This document shows, in pieces, positions 52,179 to 62,144 of a stretch of 64,000 nucleotides of DNA; position 1 is the stretch's first letter; each line of letters begins with the position of its first letter. Below the pieces are notes generated by a model. It saw only the letters and a list, made by a program, of their open reading frames with translations, did not search any database and was not told the origin of the DNA. This stretch comes from Streptomyces sp. NBC_01571 (GTDB lineage Bacteria > Actinomycetota > Actinomycetes > Streptomycetales > Streptomycetaceae): NCBI RefSeq assembly GCF_026339875.1, contig NZ_JAPEPZ010000001.1:3596001-3660000 (forward strand). Direction: 5' to 3'. The translations under genes were made by a program, and so were the position numbers.

Positions 52179-52658
52179 GGCTTGCCTCCTGATCATGTTT
52201 CGGTAGATGTCTCAGCCACGCGCGTGCGCGAAGCATTGGCCGTAGTCCACACGGGCGGGGCGGATCGCGCAAGTACCCGGCCGTCGAGACCGCCGAAACG
52301 GTGACGATCCCGGCAGTGTCGGCGCAACTCCAGTCGGTGAATCACGGCCATAGGTGACGCACACCACACCTTTCTGCCCCATTTGTGAAGTTCGGAACCC
52401 TTGGAGCGTACGAGACCCGAACGACTTTGCGGAACGCGTCACGGAGTGAGCGTATCGTTGCGTTTTGGTCTGGCACGTCCCGGCGATCTGCGGCAATGTC
52501 TCGGTTACCTATCGGTAGAGATGACGATTCCGTTCCCGAGGTACACGATTGGGGAGCGGTGCCGAGACACCGTTGATCCGCCCCAGACAGCGCCCAGAAA
52601 CCCCTTACTCAGCCCCCCGGGCAGCCTTCAGACAGCCCTCTGACAGCGAAGGAACAGC
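52179..52658. promoter_or_regulatory. Divergent promoter region of DUF3052 and aceE
   Basis: 480 bases with no believable gene. AT-richer than its surroundings around 52420-52560 (GCGTATCGTTGCGTTTTGGT), which is where promoters would be expected. No clear operator palindrome was found by eye. Confidence 0.5.
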
Positions 52659-55391
52659 GTGGCTTCCGGATCCGATCGCAATCCGATCATCATTGGCGGC
52701 CTTCCCAGTCAGGTCCCGGACTTCGACCCCGAAGAGACACAGGAGTGGCTCGACTCGCTCGACGCCGCCGTCGACGAGCGCGGCCGCGAACGCGCCCGCT
52801 ACCTGATGCTGCGGCTCATCGAGAGGGCCCGCGAGAAGCGCGTGGCCGTGCCCGAGATGCGCAGCACGGACTACGTCAACACGATCGCCACCAAGGACGA
52901 GCCGTTCTTCCCCGGCAACGAGGAGATCGAGCGCAAGGTCCTCAACGCGACCCGCTGGAACGCGGCCGTGATGGTGTCCAGGGCGCAGCGCCCGGGCATC
53001 GGCGTCGGTGGCCACATCGCCACCTTCGCCTCCTCCGCCTCGCTCTACGACGTCGGCTTCAACCACTTCTTCCGCGGCAAGGACGAGGGCGACGGCGGTG
53101 ACCAGATCTTCTTCCAGGGTCACGCGTCCCCCGGTATCTACGCCCGGGCGTTCCTGCTCGACCGGCTGAGCGAGCAGCGGCTCGACGCGTTCCGCCAGGA
53201 GAAGTCGAAGGCGCCGTACGGGCTGTCCTCGTACCCGCACCCGCGGCTGATGCCGGACTTCTGGGAGTTCCCGACCGTCTCGATGGGCCTCGGCCCGCTC
53301 GGCGCGATCTTCCAGGCGCGGATGAACCGCTACATGGAGGCGCGCGGCATCGCGGACACCTCCGCGTCGCACGTCTGGGCGTTCCTCGGGGACGGCGAGA
53401 TGGACGAGCCGGAATCGCTCGGACAGTTGTCCATCGCGGCTCGGGAGGGCCTCGACAACCTGACCTTCGTGGTCAACTGCAACCTCCAGCGTCTCGACGG
53501 CCCGGTGCGCGGCAACGGCAAGATCATCCAGGAGCTGGAGTCGCAGTTCCGGGGCGCCGGATGGAACGTCATCAAGCTGGTGTGGGATCGCAGTTGGGAC
53601 CCGCTGCTGGCGCAGGACCGGGACGGCATCCTCGTCAACAAGCTGAACACCACGCCCGACGGCCAGTTCCAGACGTACGCCACCGAGACCGGTTCGTACA
53701 TCCGCGACCACTTCTTCGGCGACGACCACCGGCTGCGCGCCATGGTCGAGGGCATGACCGACGCCCAGATCCTGCACCTGGGCCGTGGCGGTCACGACCA
53801 CAAGAAGATCTACGCGGCGTTCTCGGCGGCCAAGGCGCACGCGGGCCAGCCGACGGTGATCCTGGCGCAGACGGTCAAGGGCTGGACGCTCGGGCCGAAC
53901 TTCGAGGGCCGCAACGCCACGCACCAGATGAAGAAGCTGACGGTCGCCGACCTCAAGGGCTTCCGCGACCGGCTGCACCTGCCGATCTCGGACAAGGAGC
54001 TGGAGGACGGCGCGCCGCCGTACTACCACCCGGGCCGCAACTCCGAAGAGATCCAGTACATGCACGACCGGCGCAAGGGACTCGGCGGCTACGTCCCGAC
54101 GCGTGTCGTGCGCGCGAAGCCGCTGCAGCTGCCCGACGACAAGACGTACGCGAGTGTGAAGAAGGGTTCGGGCCAGCAGTCGATCGCCACGACCATGGCG
54201 TTCGTACGGCTCCTCAAGGACCTCATGCGGGACAAGGAGATCGGCAAGCGGTTCGTACTGATCGCGCCCGACGAGTACCGCACCTTCGGCATGGACTCCT
54301 TCTTCCCGAGCGCGAAGATCTACAACCCGCTCGGTCAGCAGTACGAGTCCGTGGACCGCGATCTGCTGCTCGCGTACAAGGAGTCGCCGACCGGTCAGAT
54401 GCTGCACGACGGCATCTCGGAGGCGGGCTGCACCGCCTCGCTGATCGCGGCGGGTTCGGCGTACGCCACGCACGGCGAGCCGCTGATCCCCGTCTACGTC
54501 TTCTACTCGATGTTCGGTTTCCAGCGCACCGGTGACCAGTTCTGGCAGATGGCGGATCAGCTGGCGCGCGGTTTCGTGCTCGGCGCGACCGCCGGCCGTA
54601 CGACTCTGACCGGTGAGGGACTGCAACACGCGGACGGCCACTCCCAGCTGCTCGCCTCGACGAACCCGGGCTGTGTCGCGTACGACCCGGCGTACGGCTT
54701 CGAGATCGCGCACATCGTGAAGGACGGTCTGCGCCGGATGTACGGTCCGGACTCGGAGGACGTCTTCTACTACCTCACCGTCTACAACGAGCCGATCCAG
54801 CACCCGGCGGAGCCGGCGAACGTCGACGTGGAGGGCATCCTCAAGGGCGTCCACCGCTTCAGCGAGGGCACTTCGGGCTCGGTCCCGGCGCAGATCCTGG
54901 CGTCCGGCGTCGCGGTTCCGTGGGCGCTGGAGGCGCAGCGGATCCTCGCCGCCGACTGGAACGTCAGGGCGGACGTCTGGTCGGCGACCTCGTGGAACGA
55001 GCTGCGGCGCGAGGCCGTCGAGGTGGAACGGCACAATCTGCTGCATCCCGAGGAGGAGCAGCGCGTGCCGTATGTGACGCGGAAACTGAGCGGTTCCGAG
55101 GGACCGTTCGTGGCCGTGTCCGACTGGATGCGATCGGTTCCCGACCAGATCGCGCGCTGGGTGCCGGGGACGTACCAGTCCCTGGGCGCGGACGGCTTCG
55201 GCTTCGCGGACACCCGCGGGGCGGCGCGGCGCTTCTTCCACATCGACGCGCAGTCGATCGTGGTCGCGGTGCTGACCGAGCTGGCCCGTGAGGGCAAGGT
55301 CGACCGGTCGGTGCTGAAGCAGGCGATCGACCGCTACCAGTTGCTCGAAGTGGCGGCGGCCGACCCCGGGGTCGCGGGCGGCGACGCGTAG
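52659..55391 (+). CDS. aceE: Pyruvate dehydrogenase E1 component (homodimeric type)
   Basis: 910 residues from GTG 52659 (GAAGGAACAG upstream). Homodimeric E1 layout: [20 protein letters not shown] at the start, [20 protein letters not shown] (active-site region), TPP motif [20 protein letters not shown] ending [10 protein letters not shown] (G-D-G ... N-C-N), [20 protein letters not shown], and the pyrimidine-binding [20 protein letters not shown]. It decarboxylates pyruvate using thiamine diphosphate and passes acetyl groups to E2. Length (~910) is normal for actinobacterial AceE. E2/E3 genes are not adjacent. DUF3052 is divergent, as in other Streptomyces. Confidence 0.97.
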   Translation: MASGSDRNPIIIGGLPSQVPDFDPEETQEWLDSLDAAVDERGRERARYLMLRLIERAREKRVAVPEMRSTDYVNTIATKDEPFFPGNEEIERKVLNATRWNAAVMVSRAQRPGIGVGGHIATFASSASLYDVGFNHFFRGKDEGDGGDQIFFQGHASPGIYARAFLLDRLSEQRLDAFRQEKSKAPYGLSSYPHPRLMPDFWEFPTVSMGLGPLGAIFQARMNRYMEARGIADTSASHVWAFLGDGEMDEPESLGQLSIAAREGLDNLTFVVNCNLQRLDGPVRGNGKIIQELESQFRGAGWNVIKLVWDRSWDPLLAQDRDGILVNKLNTTPDGQFQTYATETGSYIRDHFFGDDHRLRAMVEGMTDAQILHLGRGGHDHKKIYAAFSAAKAHAGQPTVILAQTVKGWTLGPNFEGRNATHQMKKLTVADLKGFRDRLHLPISDKELEDGAPPYYHPGRNSEEIQYMHDRRKGLGGYVPTRVVRAKPLQLPDDKTYASVKKGSGQQSIATTMAFVRLLKDLMRDKEIGKRFVLIAPDEYRTFGMDSFFPSAKIYNPLGQQYESVDRDLLLAYKESPTGQMLHDGISEAGCTASLIAAGSAYATHGEPLIPVYVFYSMFGFQRTGDQFWQMADQLARGFVLGATAGRTTLTGEGLQHADGHSQLLASTNPGCVAYDPAYGFEIAHIVKDGLRRMYGPDSEDVFYYLTVYNEPIQHPAEPANVDVEGILKGVHRFSEGTSGSVPAQILASGVAVPWALEAQRILAADWNVRADVWSATSWNELRREAVEVERHNLLHPEEEQRVPYVTRKLSGSEGPFVAVSDWMRSVPDQIARWVPGTYQSLGADGFGFADTRGAARRFFHIDAQSIVVAVLTELAREGKVDRSVLKQAIDRYQLLEVAAADPGVAGGDA

Positions 55392-55413
55392 GCCCGCGTA
55401 CACCGGTCGTGTG

Positions 55414-55446
55414 AGGGGCGGCGGAGCCCGGAGCTCCGCCGCCCCT
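55414..55446. terminator. 14-bp stem terminator after aceE
   Basis: AGGGGCGGCGGAGC and GCTCCGCCGCCCCT pair perfectly around CCGGA, followed by a short T-containing stretch (CTTTCTTTC). Confidence 0.88.
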
Positions 55447-55471
55447 CCGGCTTTCTTTCTACGATGCGGGT

Positions 55472-56248
55472 ATGAAAGAGCTATCGGCACAGCTCCGTTG
55501 GGAGCAGCGCACGCAACGGCCCCTGCTGGCGCTCGCGGTGGCGTTCGCGGTGGCCTACGCCGTGCCGATCGTGGACAGTGACGCCGGTCCCGCCGTGGCG
55601 GTGGCGTGCACGGTGGTGGAGTGGACGGTGTGGGGGTCGTTCGCCGCCGACTATCTCGTGAGGCTCCTGCTCGTCCGGCGTCGCAAGGAGTTCGTCCGTA
55701 CGCACTGGCTGGACCTGTGCGCGGTGATCCTGCCGATCCTTCAGCCGCTGCGGCTGCTGCGGCTGGTCGCCACTCTGACTCTGGTCGGGCGGCGGGCCCG
55801 GATGGCCTCGCAGATCCAGCTGACGACGTATGTCGGGGGCGCGGTGATCGGGCTGCTCATGTTCGGTTCGCTAGCGGTGCTGTCGGTGGAGCGGGAGTCT
55901 CCGAACGGGAACATCAAGACGCTGGGTGACGCGGTGTGGTGGTCGTTCACGACGATGACGACGGTGGGGTACGGGGACCACGCGCCGACCACCGGGATGG
56001 GCCGTATCCTCGCCGTCGGTCTGATGCTCTCCGGTATCGCCCTGCTCGGTGTCGTCACCGCCAACATCGCGGCGTGGTTCATCTCGCGCTTCGAGAAGGA
56101 CGACGTGGAGGAGCGCCGGCAGACGGCGGCGATCGAGGCGCTGACGGAGGAGGTGCGGGCGCTTCGCGCGGAGGTCGCGGCACTGTCGGGCGTCCGGGTG
56201 GCTGTCCGGCACCCAGCGCCGGGGGTGGCGGAGGAGCCTGCGCGCTGA
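55472..56248 (+). CDS. Voltage-gated-type potassium channel protein
   Basis: 258 residues. Several helices (LALAVAFAVAYAVPIVDSDA, VVEWTVWGSFAADYLVRLLL, an Arg-bearing S4-like segment RLLRLVATLTLVGRRARMAS, VGGAVIGLLMFGSLAVLSVE) precede the pore loop WSFTTMTTVGYGDHAPTTGM with the K+ selectivity filter TVGYGD. After the last helix (LLGVVTANIAAWFISRFEKD) there is a cytoplasmic coiled coil (AIEALTEEVRALRAEVAALS). A six-helix, single-chain K+ channel subunit that would form tetramers. Monocistronic. Confidence 0.92.
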   Translation: MKELSAQLRWEQRTQRPLLALAVAFAVAYAVPIVDSDAGPAVAVACTVVEWTVWGSFAADYLVRLLLVRRRKEFVRTHWLDLCAVILPILQPLRLLRLVATLTLVGRRARMASQIQLTTYVGGAVIGLLMFGSLAVLSVERESPNGNIKTLGDAVWWSFTTMTTVGYGDHAPTTGMGRILAVGLMLSGIALLGVVTANIAAWFISRFEKDDVEERRQTAAIEALTEEVRALRAEVAALSGVRVAVRHPAPGVAEEPAR

Positions 56249-56390
56249 CCCGCGCGGGGGCGCCCTCCCGCCCTGGGAACTGCAGGCGCGCTGCCCCCCT
56301 CCGACAGCGCGCCGCAGATCCGTTCGCCTCCATGTTCGTGCGGAGGACGTGACCCACTGTGACCTGCGGCGCGCGTCGAACGGGCGGGAT

Positions 56391-56428
56391 CTTGTGCGGT
56401 GTCACCCGGACGGGTGACACCGCACAAG
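56391..56428. terminator. 18-bp perfect palindrome between channel and MFS genes
   Basis: CTTGTGCGGTGTCACCCG and CGGGTGACACCGCACAAG flank GA; the hairpin ends 10 bases before the stop of the convergent MFS gene. Confidence 0.85.
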
Positions 56429-56438
56429 AAGACGCCGG

Positions 56439-58061
56439 TCAGATGTGACCGGCCCCCGCGCCCGCGGCGTCCGCGTTCTCGCCCCGTTTGGTGAGCAGCG
56501 CGACGAAGACCGCCACCAGGGCCACCACGGCGGCGACCAGGCAGGCCAGGCTCATGCCGGAGACGAACGTGTCGTGGGCGACGGTCGTGATCCTCTCCGC
56601 GAGCTGGGCCGGGGTGCCCTTGGCCACCGGCGCGGCGCCGACCTGGACGGCCTGCGAGGCCTGGTCGAGCTGGGCCTGGGTGAGCGGCGGAAGCTTGGCG
56701 TCGGCCCAGTTGCCCGCGAGGTCGCCGTCGACCTTGGAGGCCATGACGGCGCCCAGGACCGCCGTACCGAGGCTGCCGCCGATCTGCATCGCGGCCTGCT
56801 GGAGACCGCCGGCGACACCGGAGAGCTCCATCGGCGCGTTGCCCACGATGACCTCGGTGGCGCCGACCATGACCGGGGCGAGCCCCAGGCCGAGACCGGC
56901 GAACCAGAGCGACATGACGGCGCCGCTGGTGCCCGTGTCCAGCGTGGACATGCCGTACATGGAGATCGCGGTGAGGGCCATGCCGCCCGCGAGCGGGATG
57001 CGCGGGCCCGTCTTGGTGATCAGGGCACCGGCCAGCGGGGAGCCCACGATCATCATTCCGGTGAGCGGGAGCAGGTGCAGCCCGGCGTCGACCGGGCTCA
57101 TGCCGTGCACGTTCTGCAGGTAGAAGGTGACGAAGAACAGGCCGCCCAGGAATGCGATGGCCATCAGCACCATGAGGACCACGCCCGCCGACAGCGGTAC
57201 GGAGCGGAACAGCCCCAGCGGGATGAGCGGCTCCTCGACCCGCGTCTCCCAGAGGGCGAAGAGCGCGAAACCGAGCACCGAGGCGGCCAGGAAGGCCCAG
57301 GTCAGGCCGGAGCCCCAGCCCCACGCCGGGGCCTTGATGAGCGCCCAGACCAGGCAGAACATGGCGCCGGAGAGCAGAGCGATGCCGGGGATGTCGAAGG
57401 AGCGCGGGGCGTTCTGCGCGCGGTGGTCGGTCAGGATCAGCAGGCCGAGGACCAGCGCGGCGACACCGACCGGGACGTTGATGAAGAAGACCGACTGCCA
57501 GCTCACGTGCTGGACCAGCAGGCCGCCGAGGATCGGGCCGCCCGCGGTGGAGGCGCCGATGACCATGCCCCAGATACCGATCGCCATGTTCAGCTTCTCG
57601 GCCGGGAAGGTGGCCCGCAGCAGGCCGAGCGCGGCCGGCATGAGCAGCGCGCCGAACAGACCCTGGAAGACGCGGAAGGTCACCACCAGGGCGATGCTGC
57701 CGGACAGGCCGATGGCCCCGGAGGCCGTGGCGAAGCCGACCACACCGATCAGGAAGGTCTGGCGGTGTCCGAAGCGGTCGCCGAGCTTGCCCGCGGTGAT
57801 CAGGGTGACCGCGAGTGCGAGGAAGTATCCGTTGGTGATCCACTGGACGTCGGCGAAGCTCGCGCCGAGGTCCTTCTGGATGGCCGGGTTGGCGATGGCG
57901 ACGATGGTGCCGTCCAGGGCGACCATCATGACGCCGACGGCCACGGTGAACAGGGTGAACCACGGATGGCCGCGCAGCCCGGAGGGCCCTGGCCGATCCG
58001 ACGGGGCGACCGGCGTCCTGTCTCCGGACCCCGTCGTGCCGATGGTGGTCTGACTAGTCAT
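56439..58061 (-). CDS. DHA2-family MFS drug exporter
   Basis: 540 residues, 14 predicted helices. MMVALDGTIVAIANPAIQKD (helix 1), GKLGDRFGHRQTFLIGVVGF (motif A), STAGGPILGGLLVQHVSWQS (motif C). Central and C-terminal halves show the paired organisation of EmrB/QacA proteins, with a large extracytoplasmic loop near the end (DGDLAGNWADAKLPPLTQAQ). The TetR gene at 58173 is divergent and close, indicating local repression and induction by a substrate. Confidence 0.93.
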   Translation of the reverse strand: MTSQTTIGTTGSGDRTPVAPSDRPGPSGLRGHPWFTLFTVAVGVMMVALDGTIVAIANPAIQKDLGASFADVQWITNGYFLALAVTLITAGKLGDRFGHRQTFLIGVVGFATASGAIGLSGSIALVVTFRVFQGLFGALLMPAALGLLRATFPAEKLNMAIGIWGMVIGASTAGGPILGGLLVQHVSWQSVFFINVPVGVAALVLGLLILTDHRAQNAPRSFDIPGIALLSGAMFCLVWALIKAPAWGWGSGLTWAFLAASVLGFALFALWETRVEEPLIPLGLFRSVPLSAGVVLMVLMAIAFLGGLFFVTFYLQNVHGMSPVDAGLHLLPLTGMMIVGSPLAGALITKTGPRIPLAGGMALTAISMYGMSTLDTGTSGAVMSLWFAGLGLGLAPVMVGATEVIVGNAPMELSGVAGGLQQAAMQIGGSLGTAVLGAVMASKVDGDLAGNWADAKLPPLTQAQLDQASQAVQVGAAPVAKGTPAQLAERITTVAHDTFVSGMSLACLVAAVVALVAVFVALLTKRGENADAAGAGAGHI

Positions 58062-58172
58062 GCGTCGAGGCTAATGACAGCCGCTGACAATCGACAAACC
58101 AATTCACAAGTCGGTAACTGTCACGTCACCCGCGAGTACGCTGAGCTGGGCAGGAGAACAGAAGAGGACCCC
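58062..58172. promoter_or_regulatory. Divergent MFS/TetR promoter
   Basis: 111 bases, clearly AT-richer than flanks, containing TGACAG (58074-58079) and CTGTCA (58115-58120) around CAATCGACAAACCAATTCAC. TetR operators are expected here, but no long palindrome is seen. Confidence 0.6.
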
Positions 58173-58832
58173 ATGGACACGACCTCCTTCACACCGATGG
58201 CGCCGCGTCCGGGCCTGCGTGAGCGGAAGAAGAAGCGCACCCGGGACGCGCTGCTGCGGGCTGCCCTCGAGCTGTTCGTCACGCAGGGGTACGAGCGCAC
58301 GACCGTGGACGAGATCGCGGAGGCCGTCGACGTCTCGCAGCGCACCTTCTTCCGTTACTTCGCGGGCAAGGAGGACGTCGCCTTGTTCACCCAGAGCATC
58401 GCGGAGTCACGCTTCCTCGCCGCCGTCCGTGAACGTCCGCCCCACGAAGCCCCGTTGGAGACACTGCGCGGTGCCGTGCTGGAGGGCTGGGACACCATCA
58501 GTGAGGCGGTCGAGGCGGTCGTCCCGATCGAACTGCACATGCGCGCCCGCCAGTTGATCGAGGCGACGCCCGCACTGCTCGCCGCCCATCTGCGCCGTTC
58601 CGCCGAGCTGGAGGACGAGATCGCCCGGGTGATCGCCGAGCGCGAGGGGGTCGACGTGGACACGGATCCGAGACCGCGGGTCGCGGTGGCCGTGTTCTGC
58701 GGGGTGATGCGGGTGACCCACCGGATGTGGGGCGCGGGCGAGGACGGCAGCGTCGAGGCGATCCGCACGCTGACCGTCACACACCTCGACCACCTCGGGC
58801 CCGCATTGGCGGAGAAGTGGCGCACGGAATGA
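58173..58832 (+). CDS. TetR-family transcriptional regulator
   Basis: 219 residues from ATG 58173 (GAAGAGGA upstream). The N-terminal DNA-binding domain is classic: RDALLRAALELFVTQGYERT, TVDEIAEAVDVSQRTFFRYF, AGKEDVALFTQ. The C-terminal ligand domain (residues 80-219) includes MRARQLIEATPALLAAHLRR and AVAVFCGVMRVTHRMWGAGE. Divergent from the DHA2 exporter; likely its repressor. Confidence 0.92.
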   Translation: MDTTSFTPMAPRPGLRERKKKRTRDALLRAALELFVTQGYERTTVDEIAEAVDVSQRTFFRYFAGKEDVALFTQSIAESRFLAAVRERPPHEAPLETLRGAVLEGWDTISEAVEAVVPIELHMRARQLIEATPALLAAHLRRSAELEDEIARVIAEREGVDVDTDPRPRVAVAVFCGVMRVTHRMWGAGEDGSVEAIRTLTVTHLDHLGPALAEKWRTE

Positions 58833-58963
58833 GCAACTCCGCGCACACAACGTCACTATTTATCTGAAACTGAACCCGCTTTGCCCCAATTACCCCGCCA
58901 GAAACGTGATCCCGACCACTCGTTTAACGGGAGGCACCCCTCTTCTCCTAGGGTGTCCTCTCA

Positions 58964-60181
58964 GTGACTTCCTTCGACACATCTCCCCAACTGAACGTCT
59001 GGCGCGCGTTGCTCGCGCTGGCCGTGGTTTTCGTGATGCTGGCCACCAGTGGCTGGACCGCGCTCCACAGCCATCGGGGGGCAACCCCCCTCCAGGCGTC
59101 CCGCTCCGCGTGGGAGCACGGCCGGGTAGCCGGACAGGCTCTCCCGGACCCCGACTCCGCGCCGAGCCGCCTGTCCCGCTTCTTCGCCTCGCTCGACACC
59201 CACCAGCGCGGCCGTCTGGCGCACCGCTACCCGCTCGCGGTCGGCAACATGAACGGCGCGCCCGTGCGGCTGCGCTACACGGCCAACCGCATCGCCATCG
59301 GGCAGCAGCGCAGGATCGAACTGGGGCGCATGCACGACAACCGGCTCTCGTCCGTCGGGCAGCAGGAGGCCGGCCGCCGCATGCACCGCTACGAGGCGAT
59401 GCTGCACAAGGGCCGTACGTTCCTCGCCTTCGATCCCATGGGCTCGGGCCGGGTCGCCGAGGTCCTCGGCGACCTCGACAGGGCCCAGCGGATCTCCGTC
59501 GTGGTCCCCGGCGTCGACACCGACCTGCTCACCTTCCAGCGCACCACCAAGAAGTACTCGGCGCCGGTCGGCATGGCGACCTCCCTGTACGAGGCGGAGC
59601 GCGCGACGAGCCCCCTGACGCGTACGGCCGTGATCGCCTGGGCCGACTACACCGCGCCCAGCGGACTCGGCATGGACGCGGCCACCGGCGTCCGCGCGCA
59701 GGAAGGCGCGGTCCGGCTGAACGCGCTGCTGCGCGCGCTGCCCGGCAGGGCCCCCGTCGCCCTGTACTGCCACAGCTACGGCTCGGTGCTCTGCGGTGTC
59801 GCCGCCCACACACTGCCCTCCCGGGTCTCCGACATCGCGGTCGCGGGCAGCCCCGGCATGCGCGCCGACAAGGCCTCGGCGCTGCACACCTCGGCCCGCG
59901 TCTGGGCGATGCGGGACTCCGACGACTGGATCCAGGACGTCCCGTACCTCGAGTTCGGCGGGCTGGGACACGGTGCCGACCCGATGTCGAAGGCGTTCGG
60001 CGCGCGGGTGCTGTCCGCCCGGGGCGCGAAGGGCCACGGCGGCTATTTCGAGCCCGGCACGGAGAGCCTGCGCAACTTCGCGGACATCGGCACTGGCGCA
60101 TACGACACGGTGCGGTGCGCGCACGACGACGACACCTGCCGGCAGGATCTGGCCGGCACCTCGGCGGCAGGACGCGCGTAG
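58964..60181 (+). CDS. DUF1023-type alpha/beta hydrolase
   Basis: 405 residues from GTG 58964. An N-terminal helix (RALLALAVVFVMLATSGWTA) acts as signal or anchor. The catalytic domain has VVVPGVDTDLLTFQRTTKKY, AWADYTAPSGLGMDAATGVR, the nucleophile elbow VALYCHSYGSVLCGV (C-H-S-Y-G), SDIAVAGSPGMRADKASALH, DSDDWIQDV (Asp) and GHGGYFEPGT (His). Probably an exported esterase or lipase-like enzyme with unknown substrate. Followed in the same direction by the DUF4429 gene. Confidence 0.85.
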   Translation: MTSFDTSPQLNVWRALLALAVVFVMLATSGWTALHSHRGATPLQASRSAWEHGRVAGQALPDPDSAPSRLSRFFASLDTHQRGRLAHRYPLAVGNMNGAPVRLRYTANRIAIGQQRRIELGRMHDNRLSSVGQQEAGRRMHRYEAMLHKGRTFLAFDPMGSGRVAEVLGDLDRAQRISVVVPGVDTDLLTFQRTTKKYSAPVGMATSLYEAERATSPLTRTAVIAWADYTAPSGLGMDAATGVRAQEGAVRLNALLRALPGRAPVALYCHSYGSVLCGVAAHTLPSRVSDIAVAGSPGMRADKASALHTSARVWAMRDSDDWIQDVPYLEFGGLGHGADPMSKAFGARVLSARGAKGHGGYFEPGTESLRNFADIGTGAYDTVRCAHDDDTCRQDLAGTSAAGRA

Positions 60182-60248
60182 AGGACCGAAGAAGTGCGGC
60201 CCGCCCGAGGAGGGGACTCCGGCGGGCGCGCCGCTTACGATGGCCCGC

Positions 60249-61103
60249 ATGGGTGACGTACTGGCCGGATTTCATGCCGCCTGGGAGTTCGAGTCCGACT
60301 CCGTGCTCATCCGCTTCGAGCGGGGGATCCGTACACCGAAGCTGTTCCAGGTGCTCGGCGAACGCCGTGTCCCCCTGGAGGCGATCGAGGCGGTGACGCT
60401 GACGCCGGGCAGGCGCGGCACGGTCGTGCTGCACGCCCTCCCCAGGGCGGGCGCCGATCCGCTGATGGACGCGGCCTCCGGTCAGCTGAAGGAGGGGTGC
60501 GACCCCTACCGGCTGGTGCTGCCCAGCGACCGGGAGACCCTCGCCGAGTACTACGCGGACGAGCTGCGCGCCCGGCTGACCGGGAACGCCGGGCCCCCCG
60601 AGCGCTATCTCGTCGCGGCGCCCGAGGCGCCGCTGCGGTTCAAGGCGTACGACGGGAAGGCCGCCTTCGACGGCGCCGCGGTGTCCTTCCGCTGGTTCTG
60701 GACCGGCGCGTCCTCCGCCAAGTGGAAGGCCGGCGACCAGAGTTTCCCGGTCGCCGGGCTGAGCGGCGTCGAGTGGCGCTCCCCCGAGGTCTTCGAGGGT
60801 CATCTGCGGCTGCTGCGCCGCGAACCCGCCACCGCGCAGCCCGCCCAGGCCGACCAGGATCCGGCCGCCGTCGTCTTCGGACTCGGTTACGGGCCCGTCC
60901 ACGAGTCGCTCCCGTTCGCGGCCTCGGTGCTCGCCGCCGTACGGGCCTCGGGCCCCGCACCGGTGACCGCGGCCCCCGCTCCCCGCCGCGACCCGGCCGA
61001 CATCGCCGACCGCATCCGCCACCTCGGCGAGCTGCACGAGGCGGGACTGGTCACGGACGAGGAGTTCACGAGGAAGAAGGCGGAGCTGCTGGCGGAGCTG
61101 TGA
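60249..61103 (+). CDS. DUF4429 protein with SHOCT domain
   Basis: 284 residues from ATG 60249 (another ATG at 60240). Two DUF4429 repeats are seen: AAWEFESDSVLIRFERGIRT, APLRFKAYDGKAAFDGAAVS, each followed by PKLFQVLGERRVPLEAIEAV-like or AKWKAGDQSFPVAGLSGVEW segments (PH-like fold). The C-terminus DIADRIRHLGELHEAGLVTD then EEFTRKKAELLAEL is a SHOCT motif. Such proteins are cytoplasmic, probably binding lipids or proteins at the membrane. Function not established. Confidence 0.85.
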   Translation: MGDVLAGFHAAWEFESDSVLIRFERGIRTPKLFQVLGERRVPLEAIEAVTLTPGRRGTVVLHALPRAGADPLMDAASGQLKEGCDPYRLVLPSDRETLAEYYADELRARLTGNAGPPERYLVAAPEAPLRFKAYDGKAAFDGAAVSFRWFWTGASSAKWKAGDQSFPVAGLSGVEWRSPEVFEGHLRLLRREPATAQPAQADQDPAAVVFGLGYGPVHESLPFAASVLAAVRASGPAPVTAAPAPRRDPADIADRIRHLGELHEAGLVTDEEFTRKKAELLAEL

Positions 61104-61127
61104 GGCGCGCCGGCGACCGCCGCGCCG

Positions 61128-62144
61128 CTACTCCCGCCCCGCCGACGTGAACGACATGTCCGCGTACCGCTCCCCCGCCACCTTCGAGGCGATCGGTTCG
61201 AGCAGCGCCATCTCCTCGTCGCCGAGAACGATCCGCGTGGCCGCCGTGTTCTCCTCGACCCGGCTGCGCCTGCGCGTCCCCGGGATCGGCACCGCCGGCA
61301 CCCCGTACGACGCGGCCTGCCGCTGCACCCAGGCCAGCGCGACCTGGCCGAGTGAGGCGCCGTGCGCCTCCGCGATGGCGCGCACCGGATCCAGCAGGGC
61401 GGCGTTGACGGCCGCGTTGTCGCCGGTGAAGCGGGGCTGCTGCCGGCGGAAGTCCGTGTCGGTCAGCTCCTTGTCGGCGTTCGCGAACGATCCGGTCAGG
61501 AAGCCGCGCCCGAGCGGCGAGTACGGGACGAGCGCCACGCCCAGCTCCGCGGCGGCCGGGACCACGCCCGCCTCGATGTCACGGCTGAACAGCGACCACT
61601 CCGACTGCACGGCCGCGATCGGATGCACGGCCTGCGCGGCGCGCAGCTCCCCGCCGGTGACCTCGCTGAGCCCGAGGTGCTTGACCTTGCCCTCGCGCAC
61701 CAGCTCGGACATGACCCCGACGGTCTCCTCGATGGGGATGTTCGCATCACGGCGGTGCATGTAGTAGAGGTCGATCACGTCGACGTCCAGCCGCCTCAGG
61801 CTCGCCTCTACGGCCTGGCGGATGTACGGGGCGTCGTTGCGGATCACCCGCGTCGTCGGGTTGTCCGGCGGGATCGACAGGCCGAACTTCGTCGCGACGA
61901 CGAGCTCGTCGCGGTGTGCCTTGAAGAACGGCGACAGGAACGTCTCGTTGTCGCCCTGGCCGTAGGCGTCCGCGGTGTCGAAGAGCGTGACGCCGAGTTC
62001 CAGCGCCCGCTCCAGGGTGGCCCGCGCCTCGTCGGCGTCGGTGGGCCCGTACGCGAAGCTCATCCCCATGCAGCCCAGGCCCTGCGCACCGACCTCGGGG
62101 CCGTCGGTGCCGAGCCGTACCTTCGCGATCTTGCTGTCCGTCAT
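61128..62144 (-). CDS. Aldo/keto reductase
   Basis: 338 residues from ATG 62144 with GGAGAGGT upstream; its start shares a base with the stop of the MerR gene (TGATG). The (beta/alpha)8 catalytic tetrad is present: TLFDTADAYGQGDNE (Asp, Tyr), LVVATKFGLS (Lys), DVIDLYYMHRRDANIPIEET (His). VPYSPLGRGFLTGSF and VPAVPIPGTRRRSRVEENTA bind NADPH. Closest to AKR13-type reductases. Co-transcribed with, and controlled by, the MerR regulator, so it is probably induced by an electrophile or oxidant. Confidence 0.93.
   Translation of the reverse strand: MTDSKIAKVRLGTDGPEVGAQGLGCMGMSFAYGPTDADEARATLERALELGVTLFDTADAYGQGDNETFLSPFFKAHRDELVVATKFGLSIPPDNPTTRVIRNDAPYIRQAVEASLRRLDVDVIDLYYMHRRDANIPIEETVGVMSELVREGKVKHLGLSEVTGGELRAAQAVHPIAAVQSEWSLFSRDIEAGVVPAAAELGVALVPYSPLGRGFLTGSFANADKELTDTDFRRQQPRFTGDNAAVNAALLDPVRAIAEAHGASLGQVALAWVQRQAASYGVPAVPIPGTRRRSRVEENTAATRIVLGDEEMALLEPIASKVAGERYADMSFTSAGRE

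Noticed and set aside
52605..55490. 961-codon open frame antisense to aceE
   Set aside because: It mirrors the aceE frame; high GC at third positions leaves the opposite strand open. No family resemblance or ribosome site.
58062..58172. Clear TetR palindrome
   Set aside because: TGACAG/CTGTCA are 35 bases apart and the inner sequence is not symmetrical, so no specific operator is claimed.
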